Origin: Pseudomonas sp. Irchel s3f7
GTDB lineage: Bacteria; Pseudomonadota; Gammaproteobacteria; Pseudomonadales; Pseudomonadaceae
Direction: 5' to 3'
DNA: 64,000 nt
Assembly (NCBI RefSeq): GCF_900187615.1
Contig: NZ_FYDO01000021.1
Coordinates: forward strand, 62,001 to 126,000
Made by a program: the position numbers and the translations under genes. Below the pieces are notes generated by a model that was not told where the DNA came from, searched no databases, and saw only the letters and a list, made by a program, of their open reading frames with translations. This document shows, one piece after another, positions 23,179 through 30,709 of this stretch (positions within the stretch are counted from its first letter, which is position 1; each line of letters starts with the position of its first letter).

Positions 23179-24006
23179 TCACCTATTGCGCTCGCCCGTG
23201 TCCTTTTCGTCAATTTTAAAGTTGAAGCGAGGGATTTTTATTTTGTACTCAGTCTTGCAGAACTCCGCCTGATAAAGAGCGACATGCTTTCCAATCTCCC
23301 CACTTACCTTTCTCAAAAGCTTATCAAATAAAGCTCCGTCTTTATTTTTCGCCCCCAAAATCAAACCATTCAGCAGACAAGGACGAAAGGGAAATATACC
23401 TGCACCGCCATCATTTTTTATGACTCGACTCTCTTCTTCGTACTCCCACTCTTTCGCTTTGGTTAAGAAGAGAGTATTTAAAATTGTATGACTGTTAGAC
23501 TTTGAGCCATCATTCCTAAATACGGGTCGCTCGGCTTTATATTCAACATCCAGCGCTATCAAGTCTTCATGATTAAAATATAGCTTTCCAGCTGACCAAG
23601 CGTTGGTCGGTATTTTGAATTCCACCACAGCCCCCTTGTGGAAATCCGCATAATGAGACCACATGAGAATACTGTTAGGGATTCTTGATAGTGAAAGGAC
23701 CGAAGCATCCTTCAGCAAATAATCCAGCTGATTGCCGCCTCCCGAGCGGGACTCTAGACGCTTTCGGATCCTGTCTAACTCCTGAATTTTTTCTACACCT
23801 TTCAACAGATTCAACCCTAGCCGATCATACAAAGCAGGATTAGTAGACTTAAGTGAAGATAATTTTGTCCGTGGCGTGGAGGGAAAACAATCAAATGGAT
23901 CATTGAAATCTGAGGGATGTGTAAATTTAACTGTTCGATCAGAAAGAAGTTTTAGAAGACCTTCCTTATTTGGAAGATATTTATAACGGTACATGTAATT
24001 AACCAA
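23179..24006 (-). CDS. DUF2971 family protein, reverse-oriented moron
   Basis: About 275 residues. Start uncertain: a TTG at 24006 has GGAGAGG upstream, and an ATG at 23994 is in frame; the reading to 24108 would collide with the divergent methylase start. 'YRYKYLPNKEGLLKLLSDRT', 'FTHPSDFNDPFDCF' and 'LSLSRIPNSILMWSHYADFH' followed by KGAVVEF is the DUF2971 signature. The family is common on mobile elements and near defence genes; function unproven. The gene is AT-rich and opposite to the operon, the signs of a separately acquired cargo gene. Confidence 0.82.
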   Translation of the reverse strand: MVNYMYRYKYLPNKEGLLKLLSDRTVKFTHPSDFNDPFDCFPSTPRTKLSSLKSTNPALYDRLGLNLLKGVEKIQELDRIRKRLESRSGGGNQLDYLLKDASVLSLSRIPNSILMWSHYADFHKGAVVEFKIPTNAWSAGKLYFNHEDLIALDVEYKAERPVFRNDGSKSNSHTILNTLFLTKAKEWEYEEESRVIKNDGGAGIFPFRPCLLNGLILGAKNKDGALFDKLLRKVSGEIGKHVALYQAEFCKTEYKIKIPRFNFKIDEKDTGERNR

Positions 24007-24107
24007 GCGCACCTCTCCATTAAACCCGTCCGACCTGATCCGCATTTCACAGCGAACCATATAGATACCCGACTTCAACGAATCACGCCAGCCGGCGAGG
24101 ATCTCCA

Positions 24108-25031
24108 ATGCCTACAGCAATCGATTTGTTCGCCGGCCTCGGCGGATGGTCAACCGGTGCCCGAAATGCCGGCATCGACGTACTCTGGGCCGCCAATCAC
24201 TGGCCGATCGCGGTTGAGTGGCACAGCGCGAACCACCCGGACGCCATTCACATCTGCCAAGACCTGCATCAGGCGGACTGGTCGAAGGTGCCGGCCCACG
24301 ACATCATGCTTGCTTCGCCTTGTTGTCAGGGCCATTCGAAGGCGCGAGGTAAGAAGTCCGGGAATGCTCAGCACGACTCATCGCGCTCGACAGCCTGGGC
24401 GGTCGTATCTGCTGCCGAGTTCCACCGACCTGAAGTGGTGCTGGTAGAGAACGTCGAAGAGTTCACGGACTGGGCCTTGTACCCCGCATGGTCGCAAGCA
24501 ATGGCAGCGCTCGGTTACATGCTCGCGCCACATGTCGTTGATTGCGCCGACCTTGGCGTGCCCCAGCACCGCGTCCGTTTGTTCCTGGTCTGCACCAGAA
24601 GCAAAGCACCACTGAACCTTCAACTTCACCAGCGCCGGCATGTTCCTGCTTCATCTTTCATCGATTTCGACGCGGGCAAGTGGAGCAAGGTCTTGAAGCC
24701 TGGCCGAGCTGAGTCGACGTTGCTCCGCGTGAAGAATGGCCGCGAACGCTTCGGTGATCGATTCATCATGCCCTACTACGGATCAGGCTCCGGCCTGACT
24801 GGCCGCAGTTTGGAGCGCCCGATCGGGACCATCACCACGCTAGACCGGTGGGCTCTGGTGCGCGGCGACGAGATGCGGATGCTCTCGGCGAATGAAGCCC
24901 TTGCCGCCATGTCTTTCCCGGCCGACACGAAGCGTCCGGACAATCATCGATTGACCATGCACATGGCCGGCAACGCGGTACCGCCGCTCGCAGGCCAGCG
25001 AATCATCGAAGCGCTCAAATCAGCAGCTTGA
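24108..25031 (+). CDS. C5-cytosine DNA methyltransferase
   Basis: 307 residues. Motif I 'AIDLFAGLGGWSTGARNAG', motif IV catalytic 'ASPCCQGHSKARGKK' (Cys in PC), motif VI 'VLVENVEEF', motif VIII 'GVPQHRVRLFLV', and motif IX-X 'GNAVPPLAGQRIIEAL'. The target-recognition region (about 190-240) is short, as in other phage Dcm proteins. No partner nuclease lies next to it, so it is probably an orphan that protects phage DNA from host restriction. It is divergent from the DUF2971 gene with about 100 bp in common. Confidence 0.93.
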   Translation: MPTAIDLFAGLGGWSTGARNAGIDVLWAANHWPIAVEWHSANHPDAIHICQDLHQADWSKVPAHDIMLASPCCQGHSKARGKKSGNAQHDSSRSTAWAVVSAAEFHRPEVVLVENVEEFTDWALYPAWSQAMAALGYMLAPHVVDCADLGVPQHRVRLFLVCTRSKAPLNLQLHQRRHVPASSFIDFDAGKWSKVLKPGRAESTLLRVKNGRERFGDRFIMPYYGSGSGLTGRSLERPIGTITTLDRWALVRGDEMRMLSANEALAAMSFPADTKRPDNHRLTMHMAGNAVPPLAGQRIIEALKSAA

Positions 25032-25072
25032 CGCCCCCTCGACTATTGCGCAGCAGTGGAAGGCCATAAAGG

Positions 25073-25726
25073 TTATGCGAGTTTTGGCTTTAAATATTGC
25101 TCAATGGCTGCAACGCAGCGATTGAAGCTTTGCCGAAACTCATCACCATCATCGTTTAACTTGTCGAAGATGATCTTAGGCTTGTCCTTTATAACGTCCG
25201 AATAAGTCCTGCGATAATCATCATCTTCGCGGGGGTCCGATGCCATCAGCCAGTATTCAACGTATGTCAAGAAATCATGCTGCATCCTAAATAACGGCTT
25301 GAATAGCTCGCCTAACTCCTTTCCCCAGAGCGCTTCACTTTCAAGCAGAGTTGCATGAATAGGGGCGCGCGCAGCGAACATCGCGTCGAACCTTTTTTGG
25401 TAGCCGCTGCATTTGCGTAAATAGCTTCTTTCGCGAAAAGTCAGATCAGCTCCCTGTTCAGGTTTTAGCTCCAGCTCAGAACCCATCATCGCTGGCGAGC
25501 GGGCGCGCTCAACTGACTCTCTGTACTTGTAGAGTTCAATCAAGGCCTTACGCGCCAGCTCATGATGCGTGGTCCCTCTGAGCTGTCTCTTCCATGTCGT
25601 TAGTCCTTCGATGCCAACATAAAAAGCCAGACCAACACCTAAGGCGCTCGCGACGGTACCAAGGATAGAGAACGCGTCTTTGGTCAACGACCAGTCAACA
25701 TCTGTCAGCGCCAAACAAAAAGACAT
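25073..25726 (-). CDS. One-TM protein of unknown function, reverse-oriented moron
   Basis: 217 residues from the ATG at 25726 (AACAGG upstream). One N-terminal membrane segment (DAFSILGTVASALGVGLAFY, then VGIEG), then a basic patch (TWKRQLRG) and a long charged helical domain. This single-anchor plus cytoplasmic domain layout is often seen in phage-encoded exclusion or host-defence proteins, but no known family is recognised. Between plus-strand genes on both sides. Confidence 0.6.
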   Translation of the reverse strand: MSFCLALTDVDWSLTKDAFSILGTVASALGVGLAFYVGIEGLTTWKRQLRGTTHHELARKALIELYKYRESVERARSPAMMGSELELKPEQGADLTFRERSYLRKCSGYQKRFDAMFAARAPIHATLLESEALWGKELGELFKPLFRMQHDFLTYVEYWLMASDPREDDDYRRTYSDVIKDKPKIIFDKLNDDGDEFRQSFNRCVAAIEQYLKPKLA

Positions 25727-25772
25727 CCTGTTCCCCCAAAAAAGACAGCCAATATACCGACGAGGTATCCCC

Positions 25773-26123
25773 ATGCCCACAGAAAACAATCCGGCGCCAT
25801 TCGAGCGCGAAGAGCGCTACATCGTTCTAAAGCTCAATCGCCTAGCGAAAGATGAGGCTGAGTATCTGCGCGACTGCCAGTCGAAAGCGATGGTCGAGTG
25901 CGTAGTCGTCGAGTCCGACTGGCCTGAATACCACCTTGTGTGGGCCATGATCGAGCATCGAATGGCCGGCAAGTCAGTTCCAGACTTCAATCTCTGGCGT
26001 CGCGCAGATGAATTGCAGCAGCGCCTGAACGCTGCGGATCAGCGGATTGATGAGCTGCTGGCGGAAATTGCAACAGTGCGACAAGGCCCGTGCAAGATGA
26101 TCGTCGGGGATGAACTGCCATGA
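25773..26123 (+). CDS. 116-residue phage protein
   Basis: Starts MPTENNPAPFEREERYIVLK after a GAGG box; a longer frame to 25680 would overlap the divergent moron. The N-terminal half reads 'YIVLKLNRLAKDEAEYLRDC', the C-terminal half is a coiled coil (LQQRLNAADQRIDELLAEIA). Coupled by ATGA to the next gene. No known family; similar small proteins are frequent in the early regions of Pseudomonas prophages. Confidence 0.6.
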   Translation: MPTENNPAPFEREERYIVLKLNRLAKDEAEYLRDCQSKAMVECVVVESDWPEYHLVWAMIEHRMAGKSVPDFNLWRRADELQQRLNAADQRIDELLAEIATVRQGPCKMIVGDELP

Positions 26124-26356
26124 CCAAGCGACCAATAGTCCGAACCACCACCGGTGCGACGGTGACGCTCACGATCGAACTGACCAACCTCGGCAGTTGG
26201 GGGCCAGACTGCATGATCGATCAGGTTTATCGGCAGGCCCGTGAAGCGGCAATCGGTCGCATCAATCGAGCATTCAAAGACGACCAGCGTGGCGTCCGGA
26301 TACTTGGCCCGGTAGTTGTGAAGGCGATAACAACGGATGTCGAGCTGCGCGGATAA
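26120..26356 (+). CDS. 78-residue phage protein
   Basis: ATG overlaps the preceding stop (ATGA). Beta-rich start 'RTTTGATVTLTIELTNLGSW' and a helical middle 'IDQVYRQAREAAIGRINRAF'. No cysteines in a zinc pattern and no TM. Function unknown; coupled with the coiled-coil gene before it. Confidence 0.55.
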   Translation: MTKRPIVRTTTGATVTLTIELTNLGSWGPDCMIDQVYRQAREAAIGRINRAFKDDQRGVRILGPVVVKAITTDVELRG

Positions 26357-26433
26357 TCCCGCAGCAAGAGGAGTACATCTGTACTCCACCCGTAATTTAC
26401 TCCCTCCCCCTTCAAAGTCAGCCGCTATAGAGG

Positions 26434-27030
26434 TCAAAGTGGCGTCACGTTTTCGCCTCCAGCGGCGGGACGCTCAAGATTTCCTGGAACAACTTGAATC
26501 GGGCTTTTGCCTTCAAGAACTCCAGTTGCAGCTGTAACAAGATTCTCCATTCGAGCTTCGTATTGAACATGCGCATTTGGCGAATACCAGCTTTTCTTCA
26601 ATTGGACTCGATCAAACTGATACCCAAGCGACCGCCCCATCGCAAAAAGCAGGTTCACGAATAGCTCGTCGCGTTGAACCCAAAGCGCCTCAGTACTCAT
26701 CGTATTGAGGTTGGCAGGGTCACTTAAATGATCGTGGTACTCCTTCCACGCATCGAGAACGTTTTGGTCCCGTCCAGAAGTCCATTTTCTTCCGAAACCG
26801 ACATAGCCATAAAAAGACAGGTCGATCATGTTAAGCCCGCGAACATGATCAGCGGAAAGACGAGCCCCGCGTGTCGCCATCAACGTGTGAAAAACCTGAA
26901 GTTTCCTTGATCGAGTTTCTTTGAATCGCTCCAACCACTTCTGAGCCTGAACCGCGAGGATTGGGCCTAACAACGTGGCAGAGACGATAACCCAATCAGA
27001 TGCCGTTAGATCTTGAATACCCATCGACAC
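26434..27030 (-). CDS. DUF6680-like membrane-anchored protein, reverse-oriented moron
   Basis: 198 residues (alternative start MGIQ at 27024). N-terminal membrane segment 'DWVIVSATLLGPILAVQAQK', then 'RKLQVFHTLMATRGARLSAD' and 'HVRGLNMIDLSFYG', 'WKEYHDHLSDPANL', which I recall as the DUF6680 pattern. The fold and layout resemble the moron at 25073. Both its neighbours are on the plus strand. Possible abortive-infection or exclusion factor; function not shown. Confidence 0.7.
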   Translation of the reverse strand: MSMGIQDLTASDWVIVSATLLGPILAVQAQKWLERFKETRSRKLQVFHTLMATRGARLSADHVRGLNMIDLSFYGYVGFGRKWTSGRDQNVLDAWKEYHDHLSDPANLNTMSTEALWVQRDELFVNLLFAMGRSLGYQFDRVQLKKSWYSPNAHVQYEARMENLVTAATGVLEGKSPIQVVPGNLERPAAGGENVTPL

Positions 27031-27176
27031 TTCCCTTTATGACTTACCTTTTGAAGATCGTAGCACGCAAGAGAATCGCTATTTCTGTTTTTGGGAATGC
27101 CGCTTAAGTGGCACCAATCATCTGATTATCACCACTCACTACCAGCCTGCCGGTGAACGGCGGGCGAGGAATTCCT

Positions 27177-27656
27177 ATGTCCGCAATTCTTCAGCGTTTC
27201 CACCAGGTCGCCAATGACGCGCTGGTCAAGATCAGCGAACAACTTTGGCCTGACGCCAAAATCACTCTGGTTATCTATACCCCCGGCAAGCCCGAGGAAG
27301 ACATCGTGCTACGGGATCAAGGTTTGAATGATGACGAGGTGGTCGGCACTTTGCACCGTCGCGGCCTGAGCATCGACGGCGACAACACCTACAAGCGCGA
27401 CTTGCTTGATTCAGCCGCGGGAGTGATGGCCTTCGGCGTACAGAATCGGAACCCGCCAGCGGCCGGACACTGGGGCCAGCGTTTCTGGGATATCGGCCGC
27501 GCGGAAGCCGCCGGCAGAGAAGAACTAGTACTGGCTCTCGCGTCCGTCACCAACTGCCTGAGCAAGGCGCTCACTGGTGGAGAGGTATCAGCGGCCACCG
27601 CCGGCGCCGCACTGATCGCTGCCGACGAAGCCCTCACAAAATACGCCCCTCAGTAA
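27177..27656 (+). CDS. 159-residue phage protein
   Basis: ATG at 27177 after GAGGAATTCCT. Starts MSAILQRFHQVANDALVKIS; 'WPDAKITLVIYTPGKPEEDI' and 'LTGGEVSAATAGAALIAADE' are the clearest segments. Soluble, alpha/beta. It stands just before xis and int and may be a regulator or an anti-host protein. No family recognised. Confidence 0.55.
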   Translation: MSAILQRFHQVANDALVKISEQLWPDAKITLVIYTPGKPEEDIVLRDQGLNDDEVVGTLHRRGLSIDGDNTYKRDLLDSAAGVMAFGVQNRNPPAAGHWGQRFWDIGRAEAAGREELVLALASVTNCLSKALTGGEVSAATAGAALIAADEALTKYAPQ

Positions 27657-27693
27657 CCACCTTCTGCCGCCGAGCACGGCATGGAGCATCAAC

Positions 27694-28035
27694 ATGACAG
27701 CAGTAGAACAGATAGCGGTTGAGTACCTGTCCGACAAGGTCGCAGAAAAGAACTTCGCCGAAATGGTCGGAACGACTCGCCGTGCCCTTCAGGGTAAACG
27801 TCAGCGCGGCATCATCCCGAAAGGGGTGTGGAAAGAAATCGATGGGCAAATTTATTACAGCATCAGGAGATACGAGGTATGGCTAGAAAGCCTTTGGGAT
27901 TGCCCGCTGGAGTTGAATTCGCGGGCCAGTCAGTCCGGATTCGCTTCACATGGAAGTTCCGCCGCTGCGAGACCCTCCCCTATCCCCAAACGCCAAAAGG
28001 CATCAAGGCAGCCGCAGATCTTCGCGCTACAGTAA
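27694..28035 (+). CDS. Excisionase-like protein (Xis)
   Basis: 113 residues. The first ~70 residues (VEYLSDKVAEKNFAEMVGTT, 'RRALQGKRQRGIIPKGVWKE') form a winged-helix/excisionase-like DNA-binding unit followed by 'YYSIRRYEVWLESL'; the rest overlaps the integrase gene by 157 nt in another frame and looks unstructured. Position just before int and the small basic nature indicate the directionality factor. The tail may be an artefact of overlap. Confidence 0.65.
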   Translation: MTAVEQIAVEYLSDKVAEKNFAEMVGTTRRALQGKRQRGIIPKGVWKEIDGQIYYSIRRYEVWLESLWDCPLELNSRASQSGFASHGSSAAARPSPIPKRQKASRQPQIFALQ

Positions 28036-29084
28036 GCAGCCTGATCAAGCATGGAGTGATGGACGAGCAGCGTTACGCCGAGCTTTTCCCGAATTCGAAC
28101 TACTCCACGTACTCTGCAACTCCCCTGTTCGGTGGGTACGCACAAACCTGGCTAGACAGCCGAGAAGTAGTGGGCGGTACCCGAAAAAACTACCGGATCT
28201 CCCTGAACATCTATTGGATGCCCCATCTGGCATTGTTGCCCATCGATCAGATCAGTTCGGCGATGGTCCGCAAAATCGTCAGCGAGACACCTTGGAAATC
28301 GTCAACCCTAAAGCGTTCGGTGATACAGCGGCTGCACACGATGTTTGAAAGCGCGGTGAGGGATGAGCTGATTACACGGAACCCAGTCGGCTCGATTGAG
28401 TTGCCGGTCAAGGCAAAAAAACCGGTGGATCCATTTACGGTGGTTGAGGCTGATTTGATCGTTAGGCACTTATATAAGGTGCTGACCGGTTCGATGCTTG
28501 TATACGCGGCCTATTTCGAGTTCGCGTTTTACACCGGCATGCGACCTGGGGAGATAGCGGCATTGCGCTGGGATGAGGTGGACACCGAGGGGCGCGTCGC
28601 CAATGTGTGCAGAATCGTGGCGGACTACAAGATCGAGGAGCGCACAAAAACCCGCGAGTCAAGGCGGGTCATGCTGAATAGTAGGGCCTTAAATGCGATT
28701 AATATGGCCAAAGGTGTGGCAGTGTTAAGGGCGAAGCAGAGTCGTCGGCAGCACAAACAGTCGCCATTTGTGTTCCCGCCCACCAAGAACTTTGAATTCA
28801 TTCAGCAAGCTAGCGTGACTGACAAACACTTCAAGGCAGCACTGGTTGCGTTGAAGATCAGGGGCAGACGGCAATACAACTGCCGGCACACTTACGCTAC
28901 CATGTGCTTAATGGCAGGCATGAACCTTGGGTTCATTGCAAATCAGCTCGGCCACAGCGTGCAAATGCTACTGTCGACCTATGCCCGGTGGATCAACTCC
29001 AGTGAAGACTGGAGCGAAATCGGGAAGCTGGAGCAAAGCCTGATTGGTACAAAATTGGTACAGACAGAAACCGTACCCCTCTAG
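27879..29084 (+). CDS. int: Phage integrase, tyrosine recombinase with Arm-DNA-binding domain
   Basis: 401 residues from the ATG at 27879 (AGGAG upstream). N-terminal DUF3596-type Arm-binding domain 'GVEFAGQSVRIRFTWKFRRC', core-binding SAM-like domain (about 90-180), catalytic domain with Arg in 'YTGMRPGEIAALRWDEV', the 'NCRHTYATMCLMAGM' box II where the usual first His is Asn/Tyr, His in 'LGHSVQM' and the nucleophile in 'STYARWI'. It integrates and, with Xis, excises the prophage. It ends 22 bp before folE, so this is the right prophage end. Confidence 0.92.
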   Translation: MARKPLGLPAGVEFAGQSVRIRFTWKFRRCETLPYPQTPKGIKAAADLRATVSSLIKHGVMDEQRYAELFPNSNYSTYSATPLFGGYAQTWLDSREVVGGTRKNYRISLNIYWMPHLALLPIDQISSAMVRKIVSETPWKSSTLKRSVIQRLHTMFESAVRDELITRNPVGSIELPVKAKKPVDPFTVVEADLIVRHLYKVLTGSMLVYAAYFEFAFYTGMRPGEIAALRWDEVDTEGRVANVCRIVADYKIEERTKTRESRRVMLNSRALNAINMAKGVAVLRAKQSRRQHKQSPFVFPPTKNFEFIQQASVTDKHFKAALVALKIRGRRQYNCRHTYATMCLMAGMNLGFIANQLGHSVQMLLSTYARWINSSEDWSEIGKLEQSLIGTKLVQTETVPL

Positions 29085-29125
29085 AACCCATACGGAATAA
29101 AGCTCTGTGACATTGGAACAGAATT
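29085..29125. other. Probable prophage-host junction (att) at the 5' end of folE
   Basis: The integrase stop and the folE GTG are 22 bp apart. No tRNA gene is near. The att core must therefore lie in this gap or in the first codons of folE, and the folE upstream region is phage DNA. The other att copy is outside the window, so the core cannot be fixed. Confidence 0.45.
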
Positions 29126-29652
29126 ACACGGCGATACTCGGTCAACTTGGCGAGGACGTCTCCCGCGAAGGTTTGCTCGACACGCCAAAACGTGCCGCCA
29201 AAGCCATGCAGTACCTCTGCCGCGGCTATGAACAAACACTGGAAGAAGTCACCAACGGTGCCTTGTTCAGTTCCGATAACAGCGAAATGGTGCTGGTCAA
29301 GAACATCGAGTTGTACTCGTTGTGCGAACACCACCTGCTGCCGTTCATCGGCAAGGCCCATGTTGCCTACATTCCGAGCGGCAAGGTCCTTGGTTTGTCG
29401 AAAGTCGCGCGGATCGTCGACATGTACGCCCGCCGCCTGCAGATTCAGGAAAACCTCAGCCGCCAGATCGCCGACGCGGTCCAGCAAGTCACCGGCGCCC
29501 TGGGCGTTGCGGTGGTGATCGAGGCCCAGCACATGTGCATGATGATGCGCGGTGTGGAAAAGCAGAACTCGTCGATGATCACCTCGGTGATGCTCGGTGA
29601 GTTCCGCGAAAACGCCGCGACCCGTAGCGAATTCCTCAGCCTCATCAAGTAA
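29107..29652 (+). CDS. folE: GTP cyclohydrolase I
   Basis: 181 residues; converts GTP to 7,8-dihydroneopterin triphosphate, first step of folate synthesis, as a homodecamer. Zinc ligands Cys73 and His76 lie in '[20 protein letters not shown]', and the third in '[16 protein letters not shown]'. '[20 protein letters not shown]' is the family block. The start is a GTG (V-T-L-E-Q-N-Y) with no good ribosome site, at the prophage border, which suggests the original leader was replaced on integration. Confidence 0.95.
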   Translation: MTLEQNYTAILGQLGEDVSREGLLDTPKRAAKAMQYLCRGYEQTLEEVTNGALFSSDNSEMVLVKNIELYSLCEHHLLPFIGKAHVAYIPSGKVLGLSKVARIVDMYARRLQIQENLSRQIADAVQQVTGALGVAVVIEAQHMCMMMRGVEKQNSSMITSVMLGEFRENAATRSEFLSLIK

Positions 29653-29667
29653 TTCGCTGCACGAAGA

Positions 29668-29695
29668 AAACCGGCATTCATCGCCGGTTTTTTTT
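29668..29695 (+). terminator. Intrinsic terminator after folE
   Basis: Stem AACCGGC/GCCGGTT with a 7-nt loop followed by a T-run of eight. Confidence 0.88.
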
Positions 29696-29756
29696 CGTCT
29701 GCAAAAAATCAGGTAAGCTGCGCGCCTTTCTTTCTTAGCACCGTGAGGCTTTCAAC

Positions 29757-30128
29757 GTGTTCGTAAAAGCGCTTCGTGTCGGCCTTGGCCAACTGATCAT
29801 CTTCATCGACTTCATCACTCGCCCGGGCAAAATGAAACGCCCCGTCGCCGCTCAGGCTCAGGTCGAATCCGCCGCCAAGGGGCTGACGCTGTATCAATTC
29901 CATGCCTGCCCGTTCTGCGTGAAAACCCGCCGCACCCTGCGTCGCCTGAACGTGCCGGTGGCATTGCGTGATGCGAAGAACAACGAACAGGATCGCCAGG
30001 CCCTGCTGGAGCAAGGTGGCAAGATCAAGGTGCCGTGCCTGCGTATCGAAGAAAACGGCCAGACGACCTGGATGTATGAGTCCAAGGTCATCATTGATTA
30101 CCTGGACAAGCGGTTCGCCGCAGCCTGA
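29757..30128 (+). CDS. Glutaredoxin-like protein with N-terminal membrane segment
   Basis: 123 residues from a GTG. N-terminal hydrophobic helix (LRVGLGQLIIFIDFITRPGK) followed by a thioredoxin fold with the redox pair in 'FHACPFCVKTRRTLRRLNVP' and the cis-proline site 'KIKVPCLRIEENG'. The CPFC pair is glutaredoxin/GST-N like. It probably reduces disulfides or glutathione adducts at the inner face of the membrane. Monocistronic as far as visible. Confidence 0.85.
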   Translation: MFVKALRVGLGQLIIFIDFITRPGKMKRPVAAQAQVESAAKGLTLYQFHACPFCVKTRRTLRRLNVPVALRDAKNNEQDRQALLEQGGKIKVPCLRIEENGQTTWMYESKVIIDYLDKRFAAA

Positions 30129-30250
30129 GGTTTTTGTGGTGCCCTTGCGGACGCCATCGCCAGCAAGCCGACTCCTACGAAGTGGCGGCGCACACAAGAC
30201 TTGTGACCGCCACCCTCCCCTGTAGGAGCCGGCTTGCTGGCGATGAGGCC
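30127..30250. repeat. REP pair (BIME), duplicated copy 1
   Basis: 124 bp with inverted REP units (CGCCAGCAAGCCGACTCC and GGAGCCGGCTTGCTGGCG). The complete block recurs at 30380-30503 at about 95 percent identity, including the middle GGCGGCGCACACAAGACTTG. Confidence 0.9.
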
Positions 30251-30275
30251 GGTTCAGACACCATAAAACCCAGAC

Positions 30276-30304
30276 AAAAATAAACCGGCCCTTGCGCCGG
30301 TTTA
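30276..30304 (-). terminator. Minus-strand terminator belonging to the gene remnant
   Basis: Stem TAAACCGGC/GCCGGTTTA with a T-rich tail (TTTATTTTTGTC) when read on the minus strand. It follows the remnant stop by 7 nt. The plus-strand tail is also T-rich (TTTATTGTTTT), so it may be bidirectional. Confidence 0.7.
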
Positions 30305-30310
30305 TTGTTT

Positions 30311-30382
30311 TCAGGCTGCCTGCGCCTGACGCACAACCGCCGCCAATCGCCCAAGCCCTTCATCCAAACGCGCCGGTTCGAG
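30311..30382 (-). pseudogene. 3' remnant of a lost gene, possibly aminotransferase-type
   Basis: 23 codons and a stop remain: LEPARLDEGLGRLAAVVRQA then QAA. The end '(L)DEGLxRLAAVVRQ' resembles the C-terminus of PLP-dependent aminotransferases of the MocR/AAT type. The stop is followed by the gene's own terminator, and the coding part is cut exactly where REP copy 2 begins. Hence a gene deleted or overwritten between REP pairs. Identity of the lost gene is a guess. Confidence 0.45.
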
Positions 30383-30503
30383 GTTTTTGTGGGGCCCTTG
30401 CGGGCGCCATCGCCAGCAAGCCGGTTCCTACGAAGTGGCGGCGCACACAAGACTTGTGACCCCCACCCTCCCCTGTAGGAGCCGGCTTGCTGGCGATGAG
30501 GCC
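30380..30503. repeat. REP pair (BIME), duplicated copy 2
   Basis: Direct near-identical duplicate of 30127-30250. It truncates the remnant at 30311-30382. Confidence 0.9.
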
Positions 30504-30570
30504 AGCAAGAGCGATATACCGCTATCAACGAAAACTTCGTAAACAAAATCAAAAACATTATTTGCTTTCT

Positions 30571-30580
30571 TTGTATACAA
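30571..30580. promoter_or_regulatory. TTGTATACAA operator upstream of the purine permease
   Basis: Perfect 10-bp palindrome 130 bp before the permease GTG. The same sequence occurs at 33660 and a variant at 33454, in front of the ureide operon. GntR-family repressors bind such TTGTATACAA sites; the regulator gene is not in the window. Confidence 0.55.
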
Positions 30581-30709
30581 AAGCATAATCCACTTCGTGC
30601 GAGTTCCTGACCAAGCGGTCAACAAGTTCGCAAGTGCCTCAAAGGGCCGCTGCCACCCTCATGGGTCCGGCCCTGGAAATAAAAATAAAACTCTTGAGGA
30701 GTACTCGCT

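Noticed and set aside
29107-29652. tRNA-type attachment site for the prophage
   Set aside because: No tRNA-like fold is seen around the integrase end; the neighbour is folE.
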